Shown here piece by piece: positions 8,788 through 18,354 of a stretch of 64,000 nucleotides of DNA; within the stretch, counting starts at the first letter, position 1; each line of letters opens with the position of its first letter. The translations under genes and the position numbers were made by a program. Source of the stretch: Dokdonia sp. Dokd-P16 (lineage in GTDB: Bacteria > Bacteroidota > Bacteroidia > Flavobacteriales > Flavobacteriaceae). The notes under the pieces were generated by a model, which ran no database searches, was not told where the DNA came from, and saw only the letters and a program-made list of their open reading frames with translations. The DNA is taken from assembly GCF_003095655.1 (NCBI RefSeq), contig NZ_CP029151.1, forward strand, positions 329,501-393,500, given 5' to 3'.

Positions 8788-10269
8788 TCAATTATTTAAA
8801 TCAAATAAGTGTTTCGGACTCTTTATTTCAGAGTCTGTAATACTATTATAATGTTTTGAATTATTTAAAAAATTCAAATAGAAAGCTTTAAAATCATTGT
8901 CATATTTATCCTTAAATACCACTTTTTTGAGATCAACATAGTCCTTGTAAAATTCTAAACCAATTTGATCTATAATTATACTTGGTACTCCTAATTGATA
9001 TGCTTCAATAAGACATCCGGAAAAGTTAGTTATATGAATCTTTGATTCATATAAACTTTCTAACATCGATTTATTGTGAGCCATTTCTAGATGATAATTA
9101 TTAACAGATATTTGTTCTTTCGTTAAAAAGGCCTCAATTTCTTCTATTTTAAATACAGATCTAGGATGAATTCTTATTTTCCATTCTATTGATGTTGAGC
9201 GCATCAAATCTAAGATTGATTCTGTAAAAAAATACTTGATATTGTGTGCATTTACTACTTGCAAAGAATACATAATATACTTTTTTGTCTTCTTGACTTT
9301 ATTGGAAAGTGTATACTGTAGCCAAGTATTCCCTAGCGGTATTGCTCTATAGCCGCTATGCCATTTATTAATAGTATTACTAGACTTATCATCCCAGCAC
9401 CAGTAATGGGTAGGCATTGTATTATAGCCATTTTCAGGTAATGAGGACCATGCTGCATATGCCATATGAACTTTAGTCTGTGGTCCATGTTGATAATCAG
9501 CTACCGGAATATTCAACTCCTTTGCTGCTAGAATAGCTGCTGCGGTATCTTCATAACCGTAATAGCTAGCAATTACGACACCTTTAACTTTGGCCTTGTT
9601 AAAATAGTTTATAAAAAAAATCTTTTTACTGCTTACCTTAATTACCCAATTTATCCAGTAATTAAGGTCCATTTTTAACTCTTTTGAATTCCAAGGCATA
9701 CGAGATATTTCTTCATAAAACTCTTCAAACTCTAAAACATTAATTTGTGCTGTGGTGTTTTCTGATTTTCTGAACTTGCCCTTTACAGTTTTACATAATG
9801 AATATGATTGTAAAAGCTCAGGTAATGAGTAACTAATAGAGGTATTATTAATAGGCTGCACCAATTTATCTATCTCGAAATGCATAAATCTCAATTCCGT
9901 TTTATACGTGTCTATAATCGGATCAAAAAAGCGATTATACCATTTTCTTTCAAAGGAAACCCTATGCATCTTAAGTCCCATAAATAGATAATCTACATCT
10001 TTAAGAGTAGCTTTAAATTTGTAATATTTTAAAAGAGAACTAATTTGAATTAAACGTAATATAGATTTATTGAAAGGCTTTTTTTTATGAGTTGATTCTG
10101 CTTTCGAAACATTACTATTATTTTCTTCTTCTAAATGATTTAAAAGATGAAAGTAAAGCTTAAACCTTATGTTAGGCCATATATCTATACCATTGATATT
10201 CCATTTGGAGACTGGATATTTATTTTCAAAATTTAGTATAATAGACTTAATTGATTGATGTTTAATCAT
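8788..10269 (-). CDS. Uncharacterised protein, possible GT-B surface carbohydrate transferase
   Basis: A 493-residue protein without signal peptide or membrane segments. I do not recognise the family with certainty. The middle contains VVIASYYGYEDTAAAILAAK and PVADYQHGPQTKVHMAYAAW, followed by THYWCWDDKSSNTINKW, and the C-terminal part has IRIHPRS and HITNFSGCLIEAYQLGVPSI. This order (a conserved QHG followed later by HPR and S-x-x-IEA-x-x-LGVP) resembles GT-B proteins of capsule and polysialic acid synthesis. The ATG overlaps the upstream stop by ATGA. It could be the transferase that adds the nonulosonic acid made by the neighbouring genes; that is inference. Confidence 0.55.
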   Translation of the reverse strand: MIKHQSIKSIILNFENKYPVSKWNINGIDIWPNIRFKLYFHLLNHLEEENNSNVSKAESTHKKKPFNKSILRLIQISSLLKYYKFKATLKDVDYLFMGLKMHRVSFERKWYNRFFDPIIDTYKTELRFMHFEIDKLVQPINNTSISYSLPELLQSYSLCKTVKGKFRKSENTTAQINVLEFEEFYEEISRMPWNSKELKMDLNYWINWVIKVSSKKIFFINYFNKAKVKGVVIASYYGYEDTAAAILAAKELNIPVADYQHGPQTKVHMAYAAWSSLPENGYNTMPTHYWCWDDKSSNTINKWHSGYRAIPLGNTWLQYTLSNKVKKTKKYIMYSLQVVNAHNIKYFFTESILDLMRSTSIEWKIRIHPRSVFKIEEIEAFLTKEQISVNNYHLEMAHNKSMLESLYESKIHITNFSGCLIEAYQLGVPSIIIDQIGLEFYKDYVDLKKVVFKDKYDNDFKAFYLNFLNNSKHYNSITDSEIKSPKHLFDLNN

Positions 10270-11321
10270 TTTAAGTTTATTTTTAAAAGAATAATTTGAT
10301 CTTCAATTTTATAGCTATAGCTGGAGTTTCTTGAATTATTGATAATCCATTCTAAAACTAGATTATTTACATTTTCTAGTGGTAGAGTTTTAGGTAAATT
10401 ATTTCTAATTAATTTTTTAATTATTTTCTTAAATGAAAATGTTGAATTACAATCTATCCTTAAAAGGTAATTACCTGATAATTCTGAGAATTGATATAGC
10501 AACGCTTTAAGTTCATTCTCAAGAGACAATACTGTAATAACTTTTAAATCAGATTTATTTAATTCAGCTGGAATTTTCCCCATCTCAAATTTCCTATTGC
10601 TCCTTATTCTATTTAATTTAATAGTTCGATTTAAATAAGAAGCATTGGTACGCTCTTGTAATGTATGATAAGGATATTTACTCTTGATACTACGATAAGC
10701 TTTTGGATGCCACTGGTGTTTGAAAAAAATATCGCTTTTGTGGAAGCGGACTTTATAACCTGCATTTTTCAAACGAACATGAACATCGGTATCCTCACTT
10801 CCCCAACCATGATAATACTCATCAAAACCATTGATGAATTTTAAATGTGCAGTAGGAAAAATAGAAATTCCTGTCGCTTCATTGTTTGTTTGGAATTTAA
10901 CTTTATAATCTTCAAAAGTTTTATCCTGCTTACTTTCTTCTTGGGTTATCACACCTACTGTAAAATAAACTGACTCATTTAGTGAAAGCGGTTCTACTTC
11001 CTTTTTTACAAATTCAGGATGCCATAACATATCCATGTCAGAAACCATTAAATGAGTGGTCTTACAAGATTGGAGTACAATATTGATGCATCTCGACTTA
11101 TTCCATAGTTGACCTTGTGTAGGACATTTAATAAGCTCTACTTGATCAAATGTTTTCAGTAACTGTTCCAGCTCTACTTGATAGGACAGTTCACTGCCGT
11201 AATCTACTACTACTAGATGCGTAGACTCATTAAGTTGTGGGATAATAGAATTCACGCTGCGTCGAACCGTTTTAAGGTCACGATTGCGATTAGGTATTAC
11301 TATGGTAAGGCTATTAGACAT
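10266..11321 (-). CDS. Family 2 glycosyltransferase with galactosyltransferase-type C-terminal motif
   Basis: A 351-residue GT-A protein. LTIVIPNRNRDLKTVRRSVN and HLVVVDYGSE form the nucleotide site, HLMVSDMDMLWHPEF holds the metal-binding DMD motif, and FDEYYHGWGSEDTDVHVRL is the GWGxED motif of Glyco_transf_7C / chondroitin-polymerase-like enzymes that transfer galactose or N-acetylgalactosamine. The tail after about residue 250 is not conserved as far as I can see. It overlaps the next gene by ATGA and is followed upstream by a 74-base gap. Confidence 0.82.
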   Translation of the reverse strand: MSNSLTIVIPNRNRDLKTVRRSVNSIIPQLNESTHLVVVDYGSELSYQVELEQLLKTFDQVELIKCPTQGQLWNKSRCINIVLQSCKTTHLMVSDMDMLWHPEFVKKEVEPLSLNESVYFTVGVITQEESKQDKTFEDYKVKFQTNNEATGISIFPTAHLKFINGFDEYYHGWGSEDTDVHVRLKNAGYKVRFHKSDIFFKHQWHPKAYRSIKSKYPYHTLQERTNASYLNRTIKLNRIRSNRKFEMGKIPAELNKSDLKVITVLSLENELKALLYQFSELSGNYLLRIDCNSTFSFKKIIKKLIRNNLPKTLPLENVNNLVLEWIINNSRNSSYSYKIEDQIILLKINLK

Positions 11322-11395
11322 ATATTAAATACTTCTTATTATATCTGAATCTAATTACATAACATTGTGTCATATAGCTTAAGAAGTTTAATTCA

Positions 11396-12178
11396 TTAAT
11401 TAAATTTTTCTGGCTTATTAATGATAAAAGAAATAACATATATGTATCTCTTAACCGCATAAAATAAATCTACAAACATATTTTTTATAGCTCGGTAAAA
11501 ATTCATTATTAGACCTTTAGAGGCAGACAGGAATGCTATATCCTCGTGCCATAATTGATAATTACCTATCACGTCGTTTTTAAACCTAAAGAACAATTGC
11601 GCCTTTGACCTTTTAATTTGATAGTTAAAGATAGAAGGAACAAAATCGATTTCATATCCTTTTTCAAGGACTCTTTTAGACCATTCCTTATCCTCAAAAG
11701 TGGCCACATCTGCTTTAAAAGGATGTTCTCTCCAGACCTTTTTATTAAAAGCAGATCCTGAAAATATTAAGCCTGACTTGTTAGGATCATCCTTTGCTTT
11801 TACTTGATTGATATAATTTTTGTAGTCATTTGAGTTGTGCAGGCATCGCAGTCCAGCGAGGTTATCATTTTCATCAAATTTCTTTTGAATCAACTGAAAA
11901 AAGTCGTGACTGACTGGGTAAGAATGTGCGCTAAAAATCACGACAATATCATGAGTTGCTTTTTGTGCAGCAAAATTAGCACTGCCACCATAACTAAATT
12001 TCTCAATGGTTTCAAAGCGTGCGTTATATTTGTTAGTGATTTCTTCACTTCTGTCTGTAGACAGGTTGTCTATAACTACAATCTCTGCTATATCATCATT
12101 GTAACGCTCTCTAAGGTTTTTAAGTAAAAACTCTAGTGCTACTTCTTGATTCTTATTACGTATGACTATAGATATCAT
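11396..12178 (-). CDS. Family 2 glycosyltransferase
   Basis: A 260-residue GT-A protein. MISIVIRNKNQEVALEFLLK and EIVVIDNLSTDRSEEI are the nucleotide-binding region, IVVIFSAHSYPVS replaces the usual DxD stretch (the metal site is SAHS here, as in rhamnosyl-type GT2 enzymes), and FEDKEWSKRVLEKGY is the ED acceptor motif. Short C-terminal basic-aromatic tail. It is 12 bases downstream of the preceding gene, so probably in the same transcript. Sugar specificity unknown. Confidence 0.82.
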   Translation of the reverse strand: MISIVIRNKNQEVALEFLLKNLRERYNDDIAEIVVIDNLSTDRSEEITNKYNARFETIEKFSYGGSANFAAQKATHDIVVIFSAHSYPVSHDFFQLIQKKFDENDNLAGLRCLHNSNDYKNYINQVKAKDDPNKSGLIFSGSAFNKKVWREHPFKADVATFEDKEWSKRVLEKGYEIDFVPSIFNYQIKRSKAQLFFRFKNDVIGNYQLWHEDIAFLSASKGLIMNFYRAIKNMFVDLFYAVKRYIYVISFIINKPEKFN

Positions 12179-12190
12179 ATATTTAAAATT

Positions 12191-13156
12191 TTAAAACAGA
12201 TCCAACCGGTTTATAGACAAACCCTTTGATGCAAAAATGAACTTTCTTAAGGTAGGAAAAGACATTATTTTCTTGAAAAGATAATTTTTTAAAAAGTTTA
12301 GAAATACTTTTTCTTTAAGAGGTTCACATACGTGAGATATTTTAGTTTTAGTAACACTTTTAAGGTTTTTAAAAGCATCTGTCATCCATTCTTCTTTAAA
12401 ATTCCCCATATGAAATGCAAAATTATCCTCTGTGGATAATCTATAACCATCAAAATACAATGCAGGCTTATCTAGGTAATTACCTTCACTATCACCACCT
12501 AATTGAAATTTAGAATTTGCGTCTGGTATTTTTTTGAAAATACTTCTATTATACGTAACAACACTATGATTACACCCCACGACAGCTCTAACATTTGAGT
12601 TTGACGAAATGGTCAATATCACATCTTTCCAGTGATTATCTAGTCTAGGCCAGCCTATACTTTTTGCAAATAAGGTTAAGGCTTCTGGATTTTTCACCTT
12701 AGTGAATCGCATATTTTTTGAAAATAGGTAATCAAATAAAATATTTGAGGTATGGTGATTTTGAGTTCTAAATACAGGCATAGGACTTACGGCAGCTGCT
12801 TTGGGGAATTCCTTAAATACTTTGAGCACTTGGTTTTCCCAATCATTACTAAATAAAATATCAGCGTCGGAAACTGTTACGTATGGCTCAGTACAAGTTC
12901 TTAGAACTTTAAGAATACTGTTTAATTTACCTATACTGTCTCTTTCGATAATAAGTTCATTGATCTCTTTTAAGTGGTATAATTCTAGCAACCTTGTATT
13001 TACTATATCACAAGAACCATTGCTAATAACAGATATTTTAATATTAGAATTGGAAGTTATTCTTAAGGATTTGAGACACAGAAGGAAAACTTCATAGGCA
13101 TCTTTATAATAATCCATTTCATGAGGCACATAAAGTGGTATTATAACTCTATGCAT
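12191..13156 (-). CDS. GT-A fold glycosyltransferase (GT2-like)
   Basis: About 321 residues if started at the ATG at 13154-13156 (MHRVIIPLYVPHEM), which places the beta-strand at the N-terminus as in GT2 enzymes; an earlier ATG at 13210, one base after the upstream stop, would add 18 residues. ISNGSCDIVNTRLLEL and INELIIERDSIGKLNSILK match the nucleotide-binding half, and YVTVSDADILFSNDW carries the metal-binding DAD motif. No membrane segments. Function assigned only to the fold and locus level. Confidence 0.75.
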   Translation of the reverse strand: MHRVIIPLYVPHEMDYYKDAYEVFLLCLKSLRITSNSNIKISVISNGSCDIVNTRLLELYHLKEINELIIERDSIGKLNSILKVLRTCTEPYVTVSDADILFSNDWENQVLKVFKEFPKAAAVSPMPVFRTQNHHTSNILFDYLFSKNMRFTKVKNPEALTLFAKSIGWPRLDNHWKDVILTISSNSNVRAVVGCNHSVVTYNRSIFKKIPDANSKFQLGGDSEGNYLDKPALYFDGYRLSTEDNFAFHMGNFKEEWMTDAFKNLKSVTKTKISHVCEPLKEKVFLNFLKNYLFKKIMSFPTLRKFIFASKGLSINRLDLF

Positions 13157-13211
13157 ACAAGAACCTAAATCGATTAATTTCTCCTTTGACACGTTTTTAC
13201 CTGCTCTCACT

Positions 13212-13901
13212 CTAATTTGAAATTAAAAATAAATTTCCAAGATTACCTTTTATAATAGATTTACCCAATAGTCTATAATTAACGGATTTTAAATATGTAA
13301 CTATATCTGATTCAATATCCATCTCAATGGATACATCTGACTCAATGACGATAATCTTTGGTCTATATAAATCCCAGTCATTTGATTTTAAAACATCTAA
13401 GTCAAACCCTTCAACGTCTATATCAAAAAAATCTAGGCGATCTGAAGGAGAGATATGCTTGTCTAAGATTTCCTTCAGACTTAAAACGGGAACTTTTAAC
13501 GTATTAACTATTTTAGCTTCTAGTCTGTTTTTTTGAATAAAATCAGAACTAAAGGTATTCATTGAGCTTTCTTGAAACATATAGTATTCAAGACTTTTTG
13601 AAGAACTTCCTACACCTGCGTTAATAAAAATATCTTTAGGCCGCATTGAATCATACAGCCTTATTAATTCTGGATTAGGGTCGATACAAATGCCTTTCCA
13701 ATTTCTTAAATAAAAGTAATAAGTATTAGAAGCTAGTTTAGGATGCCAGGAACCGATATCCACATACACCCCTGGCGTACTTTTATTGATAAGCTTGATA
13801 AGCTGAATATCATCACCAGACCTAGCAAAACTTATATTCAACTTTTTCCCTATGATGTCATTCAGCTTCCCTTTTACTTTATTTTTAAAATCACCAGTCA
13901 T
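13212..13901 (-). CDS. FkbM-family SAM-dependent methyltransferase
   Basis: A 229-residue protein. VYVDIGSWHPKLASNTYYFY is the family version of the SAM-binding motif I, ICIDPNPELIRLY is motif II with the acidic ribose-binding residue, and VPVLSLKEILDKH followed by LDFFDIDVEGFDLDVLKS is the FkbM signature. FkbM enzymes O-methylate sugars and other hydroxyls. In this locus it probably methylates one sugar of the glycan, which can also act as a chain modification. It has one to three bases between neighbours on both sides. Confidence 0.85.
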   Translation of the reverse strand: MTGDFKNKVKGKLNDIIGKKLNISFARSGDDIQLIKLINKSTPGVYVDIGSWHPKLASNTYYFYLRNWKGICIDPNPELIRLYDSMRPKDIFINAGVGSSSKSLEYYMFQESSMNTFSSDFIQKNRLEAKIVNTLKVPVLSLKEILDKHISPSDRLDFFDIDVEGFDLDVLKSNDWDLYRPKIIVIESDVSIEMDIESDIVTYLKSVNYRLLGKSIIKGNLGNLFLISN

Positions 13902-13904
13902 GAA

Positions 13905-14732
13905 TTATCTTTTAAATAAACTTTTTAAGGAATGATATATTTTAAAAATAAAGGTTCCTTTTACTTTTTGCACAAACTTCACTTGATTCACATAATCATC
14001 ATAAAGTAAAATAAAATTAGGAAAATATTTATCATATAAATTTATATGCTTTTTGTAGACATAATCATATAGAGATTCATAAAATTGATTGTCTTGACGA
14101 AAGCGGTTTGATAATGAATCACTTTTATGTTTTCTATAATAATAGAGTACTTCATTAATTTCACAATGTGCACCACCATCCTTTAAGGCTCTTATCCAAA
14201 ATTCCCAATCTTCAAAAGACTTCAAATTCTCATCATAACCTCCAACTCTTTCAAAAGTTGATTTTTTGAAAATAGAACAAGCTATAAAGCAGTTATTAAT
14301 TAGCAACCTTTCAAAAGAGTATTTAGGTAGTTGCAATACATTATTTTTTGCTCCAAAATGCTGAACTCCTGTTGTTAAGACCTCTACATTTTGATTATTT
14401 TTTAAAACATCCATTGCCTTTTCTAGGAACTCCAAATGTAACCTATCATCAGAATCAAATGGTAAAATATAATCACAATTACTTAGTTCTATACCTTTAT
14501 TCCTAGCGCTAGACAAACCACCATTTTCCTTAAAGACATAAGAGAATCTCGTATCTTTTCTAACCCATTTATTTGCAATAGCCTCAGTATCATCTGTGCT
14601 TCCATCATTAACAATGATACATTCCCAATATTTGAACGTTTGATTTAAGACTGACTCTAAAGCTTCATCTAAAAAGTTCGCTTGATTATAACAAGGAACA
14701 ACAACCGTTATTTTTGGGCTTAACTTAGACAT
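13905..14732 (-). CDS. Family 2 glycosyltransferase
   Basis: A 275-residue GT-A enzyme with all GT2 marks: ITVVVPCYNQANFLDEALES, CIIVNDGSTDDTEAIA, NGGLSSARNKGIE, YILPFDSDDRLH (DSDD metal site) and FEDWEFWIRAL. The C-terminal tail is basic and aromatic, which may hold it at the inner membrane. It lies three bases from the FkbM gene and one base from the next transferase. It belongs to the same subfamily as the genes at 14734 and 16550. Confidence 0.88.
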   Translation of the reverse strand: MSKLSPKITVVVPCYNQANFLDEALESVLNQTFKYWECIIVNDGSTDDTEAIANKWVRKDTRFSYVFKENGGLSSARNKGIELSNCDYILPFDSDDRLHLEFLEKAMDVLKNNQNVEVLTTGVQHFGAKNNVLQLPKYSFERLLINNCFIACSIFKKSTFERVGGYDENLKSFEDWEFWIRALKDGGAHCEINEVLYYYRKHKSDSLSNRFRQDNQFYESLYDYVYKKHINLYDKYFPNFILLYDDYVNQVKFVQKVKGTFIFKIYHSLKSLFKR

Positions 14733-14733
14733 A

Positions 14734-15585
14734 TTACGAGTTCAACTTATTTTTAAAATACTTTAATGGACTCAATATAAAATTCCCTAATACATACTCT
14801 TTACTGTTTTTTAATTTTACAATATTTTTCATTGATTCTTGATTCTTGAAAATCAATTGTGCATATACTCTATCGATGTACTCTAGGTAAACGTCTTTAT
14901 GTTTATCATAGATTTTCATTTTCAATTCCTTATTATAAAGAGCTACAGCGATTTGATCACGAGACTTATCTTTAATTCTGTATTTAAAGAGTAACTCAGG
15001 AATTACATGCATTTCCCAGTCATTTTTCAAAATAGAAATCCAGAAATCCCAATCTTCATAACCTTTATCAAAACTTACATCATACCCATTTACTGCTTCC
15101 CAACAAGATTTTCTAAAAAGTGCCGATGCTACCCCATTATTTTGAACTAAGAAATTATGAACTTGGCCACCAAGCGGCTTTATCACAGCAGTAAGAGCAC
15201 CATTTGTTCTAAAACCTTCATAATAACTACACACAACGCCTATTTTTTCTTGAGTAGAAATCACCTGATAAGCCTTTTCTATAAAAGTCTGTTCAAAATA
15301 ATCGTCAGCATCTAGAGTAAGGATAAGGCTTGTTGTAGCTTCTTTTATAGCCCGGTTTCTTGCACCACAAACGCCTGTGTTTTCTTGATATATTATTTGA
15401 ACGAGAGGCGATTGAATTTTTTTCAAAATCTGCAATGTATCTTCATCAGACCCATCATCAATGATTATAATTTTTTCCGGTAATAGACTTTGATGCAGTA
15501 CAGAATTCACAGCGTCATTAATGTATATCCCATCATTATAACATGGAATGATTACGGTAATATCAACTGGAGCTGGTTCTTTCAA
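14734..15585 (-). CDS. Family 2 glycosyltransferase
   Basis: A 283-residue GT2 enzyme. ITVIIPCYNDGIYINDAVNS, KIIIIDDGSDEDTLQIL, NTGVCGARNRAIKEA, LTLDADDYFEQTFIEKA and YEDWDFWISIL are the donor, metal and acceptor motifs. The frame has no suitable ATG; it seems to start at a TTG at 15583-15585. It is clearly related to the gene at 16550 (same GVCxARN, LTLDxDDxFEPTFxEKA and YEDWD segments), so the two look like an old duplication. Probable role: one linkage of the repeat unit. Confidence 0.87.
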   Translation of the reverse strand: MKEPAPVDITVIIPCYNDGIYINDAVNSVLHQSLLPEKIIIIDDGSDEDTLQILKKIQSPLVQIIYQENTGVCGARNRAIKEATTSLILTLDADDYFEQTFIEKAYQVISTQEKIGVVCSYYEGFRTNGALTAVIKPLGGQVHNFLVQNNGVASALFRKSCWEAVNGYDVSFDKGYEDWDFWISILKNDWEMHVIPELLFKYRIKDKSRDQIAVALYNKELKMKIYDKHKDVYLEYIDRVYAQLIFKNQESMKNIVKLKNSKEYVLGNFILSPLKYFKNKLNS

Positions 15586-15607
15586 ACTATAAGAGATTCT
15601 ATTTTTC

Positions 15608-16540
15608 TTAGGAACGAATATACTTGATTAGTTGATAACCTTTACCTGTATCTTTACTCAATCGCATCGCTAGCGGATACAGGTATCCTTTCATACCAAA
15701 ATACTTTACAAGTAATCTAGTAGCACCACTCATGTATTCTGGTGTTTTTTTAATTAAGGTTAATTTCTGATTAAGTTTCACATGACTGGATAACAGCCAC
15801 TTCATTACATCATCGGGAGCAATATCTTCAATATATACTGCCGTGACATAATATAACTCTGCATTCATTTGATCAAATCTTACTAAGTCCTTTCTTGCTT
15901 TTACCACAAAACCATCATCATGAATTCTTCTATGAGAAAGAATTTGATTTATAAGAAAGCCATTTTGAGTTAATAACATGAGTTTGATATTATACTGGTA
16001 TTCACTTGCTTGGTCTCTTATGCTTCCCCTAAATTCCAAGTGGTCTGCAAATTCACGTTTTACTAATAGATCATTGGTAATCCATCCGGTGGTAAATTGA
16101 GCAAAATTCATGGCCGATAAAACAGCCGTTTCTCTATCAATTTCATAGGGTCTATCCAGCAAACCGGTCGTGTCAAAATTTATACAGTCACCTACGACAA
16201 AGTCATACTTGCCTTCTAGCAAGACTTTCATGCTTATTTCCAGATGCTCTGGTAACATCACGTCATCACTGTCAAAAAACTTTACGTAATCGCCATTTGA
16301 TAGTGTATATCCATAGTTTCTAGAATGATTTGCACCTTTAAGAACCGTATCAGGTCTTAGCACATAGGTGAATCGATCATCATTTTTTACAAATGCTGTT
16401 ACGAGCTCGTCCGTATGATCTGTAGAGCCGTCATCTATGATGATACATTCAAAATCAGAATAGGTTTGATTTTTTATGGAAATAAGTGTTTCAATGATAT
16501 ATGCTGCTCGATTATAGGTAGCAATAATTATAGAAATCAT
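15608..16540 (-). CDS. Family 2 glycosyltransferase
   Basis: A 310-residue GT2 protein. MISIIIATYNRAAYIIETLI, CIIIDDGSTDHTDELV, GANHSRNYGYTLS and YVKFFDSDDVMLPEHLE define the GT-A catalytic core. The acceptor region IRDQASEYQYNIKLML is different from its neighbours, pointing to a different substrate. A long alpha-helical tail follows. Separated from neighbouring genes by 9 and 22 bases. Confidence 0.86.
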   Translation of the reverse strand: MISIIIATYNRAAYIIETLISIKNQTYSDFECIIIDDGSTDHTDELVTAFVKNDDRFTYVLRPDTVLKGANHSRNYGYTLSNGDYVKFFDSDDVMLPEHLEISMKVLLEGKYDFVVGDCINFDTTGLLDRPYEIDRETAVLSAMNFAQFTTGWITNDLLVKREFADHLEFRGSIRDQASEYQYNIKLMLLTQNGFLINQILSHRRIHDDGFVVKARKDLVRFDQMNAELYYVTAVYIEDIAPDDVMKWLLSSHVKLNQKLTLIKKTPEYMSGATRLLVKYFGMKGYLYPLAMRLSKDTGKGYQLIKYIRS

Positions 16541-16549
16541 AGAGGCTGT

Positions 16550-17386
16550 TTAATTGGACTTAAATATATTCTTAATTTTTTCTACGTTCGTAATTATCGC
16601 ATGACTCCATTTAAAAGAAGTACTGTTTTTAATGCGCTTATTTTCTTTTACGAGTCTGTTATTTTCCTTGATGAACTCCTTAAAAAAATATTCCTGGTGC
16701 AGTTCATAATCCTCACGGTATTTGTGAAATAGTTGCATTCTTAATTTGATATTCTTTTCAGTAGCTACATCATTTCTAGATTGCTCGCTATCCACATAAT
16801 TGAACAAGACTTCTCTCACGATTCCATACTGATAACCATTTTTTAATACTCTTATGTTTAGATCCCAGTCTTCATAGCCATCTTTCATAGAGGCGTCATA
16901 CAGTCCTGCTTCTATTAAAGCTGCTTTTTTAAATAACAGACAGGCTAGTGCGCCATTGTTCAATAGGCATGATTTAAACGATATTTCATTAGGAATATAA
17001 GGCATGATTTTCTTACCATGCACCACACGTACATAACCGCACATTACAGCACCATAATTATTATCTTCTTCAAACTTTTTAAGTGCTTTTTCTACAAAGG
17101 TCGGTTCAAAAAAATCATCACTGTCTAGCGTGAGTATGTAAATTCCTAATGCTTTTTTAATTCCATTATTTCTAGCCACGCAAACTCCTTGATTCTTCTG
17201 ATCTATTACGATTATCTGCTCGTAATCTTTATGCAGTTGGGTAATTACTTCTAAGGAATTATCAGTAGACCCATCATTTATGACTATAATCTCGTCTACA
17301 GAAACGCTTTGTTTCAGCACACTCTCTATAGCTCTTGCTACAGTAGATTGCGCATTAAAACATGGAATAATAGCAGATACAAGCAT
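16550..17386 (-). CDS. Family 2 glycosyltransferase
   Basis: A 278-residue GT2 protein with VSAIIPCFNAQSTVARAIES, IIVINDGSTDNSLEVI, NQGVCVARNNGIKKA, LTLDSDDFFEPTFVEKA and YEDWDLNIRVL. A closely related copy is at 14734. The last 60 residues are rich in Lys and Asn and may contact the membrane. Upstream is a 107-base gap that holds an exact palindrome (17440-17453); the gap is the largest inside this run of transferases. Confidence 0.87.
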   Translation of the reverse strand: MLVSAIIPCFNAQSTVARAIESVLKQSVSVDEIIVINDGSTDNSLEVITQLHKDYEQIIVIDQKNQGVCVARNNGIKKALGIYILTLDSDDFFEPTFVEKALKKFEEDNNYGAVMCGYVRVVHGKKIMPYIPNEISFKSCLLNNGALACLLFKKAALIEAGLYDASMKDGYEDWDLNIRVLKNGYQYGIVREVLFNYVDSEQSRNDVATEKNIKLRMQLFHKYREDYELHQEYFFKEFIKENNRLVKENKRIKNSTSFKWSHAIITNVEKIKNIFKSN

Positions 17387-17439
17387 GAGGCAAAATTAAA
17401 CTTTTAATGTTTAGTAATGTTAGTGATGGTTATTGTTTT

Positions 17440-17453
17440 GCTTTCGCGAAAGC
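17440..17453. repeat. Intergenic palindrome copy
   Basis: Exact GCTTTCGCGAAAGC in the gap between two glycosyltransferase genes. It is the only exact copy between 4521 and 27156. Flank 17454-17467 matches the flank of the copy at 4017 with one difference. Confidence 0.95.
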
Positions 17454-17493
17454 AGAATACTACTATCCTTTTTCATCCTATCCATTATTTGAT

Positions 17494-18333
17494 TTAAGAC
17501 CTTTTCTTTTTTAAAATCCACGCCATAAAAGCGATAATTTTATTTAAGATTTTAAGCAAATACTGATTTGTGGTTACCAACTGTAACTGCGGATTCACTT
17601 GTCCAAATATGCGATCGTTTTCCTGACTTGTTAAAAGCAACGCATCAAAACTCGAGTTATAAAGTCCGTAATGTTCTAGGAGCACTTTTTTAATTTCAGC
17701 TTTATGTTTTGCTTTATTGTTTGCTGTGGTAGAGATGCCGCCTTCATAAAAGTTAGAGACGACTAGATCTATCTTTTTATAGGTTGCCTGTCCTACACAA
17801 ATCACCTTTAAGAAGAACGCCCAGTCCGACACGATATGTAAGTCTGTTCGATAGTTGCCGTGCTTTTCAAACAATTCTTTCTTAATAAATGTAGCTGGAT
17901 GACCTAAAGAAGTCTGTTTAAAAAAGGTGAAATCTAATGATTTAGGATAGGTGTGTTTAAAACTAGGCTGGTTTGTAGGTACCATATAAAGATCTCCATA
18001 AATAAGGTCGTGCTCACTTCTAAGGTGAGGCAACACTTTTTCTATGACCTCAGGATTAAATAAAGTATCTCCACTATTTAAAAACAATAAGTAATCTCCA
18101 GTAGCATTTTTAATTCCTTTGTTCATAGCATCATAAACGCCATGATCTGGCTCACTTGAATTATAACTAAAATGATGTGTGTACTTTGCTATAATTTCTT
18201 TACTACCATCTGTGCTATTACCATCAATAATGATGTACTCATAATCGCTTGCCGTTTGCTCTAGAACACTTTTTATAGTGCGCTCCAGTCCAATGACGTC
18301 GTTATAATTGATAGTAATTATGGAGAGTTTCAT
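17494..18333 (-). CDS. Family 2 glycosyltransferase (WcaE-like group)
   Basis: A 279-residue GT2 enzyme. LSIITINYNDVIGLERTIKS, YIIIDGNSTDGSKEII, SEPDHGVYDAMNKGI and LLFLNSGDTLFN are typical of the colanic-acid WcaE / PglC-like GT2 group with SGD in place of DxD. IVSDWAFFLKVI is the acceptor segment. A C-terminal hydrophobic-basic stretch may bind membrane. It shares its whole motif pattern with the next gene (18355), so the two are probably paralogs. Confidence 0.85.
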   Translation of the reverse strand: MKLSIITINYNDVIGLERTIKSVLEQTASDYEYIIIDGNSTDGSKEIIAKYTHHFSYNSSEPDHGVYDAMNKGIKNATGDYLLFLNSGDTLFNPEVIEKVLPHLRSEHDLIYGDLYMVPTNQPSFKHTYPKSLDFTFFKQTSLGHPATFIKKELFEKHGNYRTDLHIVSDWAFFLKVICVGQATYKKIDLVVSNFYEGGISTTANNKAKHKAEIKKVLLEHYGLYNSSFDALLLTSQENDRIFGQVNPQLQLVTTNQYLLKILNKIIAFMAWILKKKRS

Positions 18334-18354
18334 ATTGTATTGTTTAATACACTA

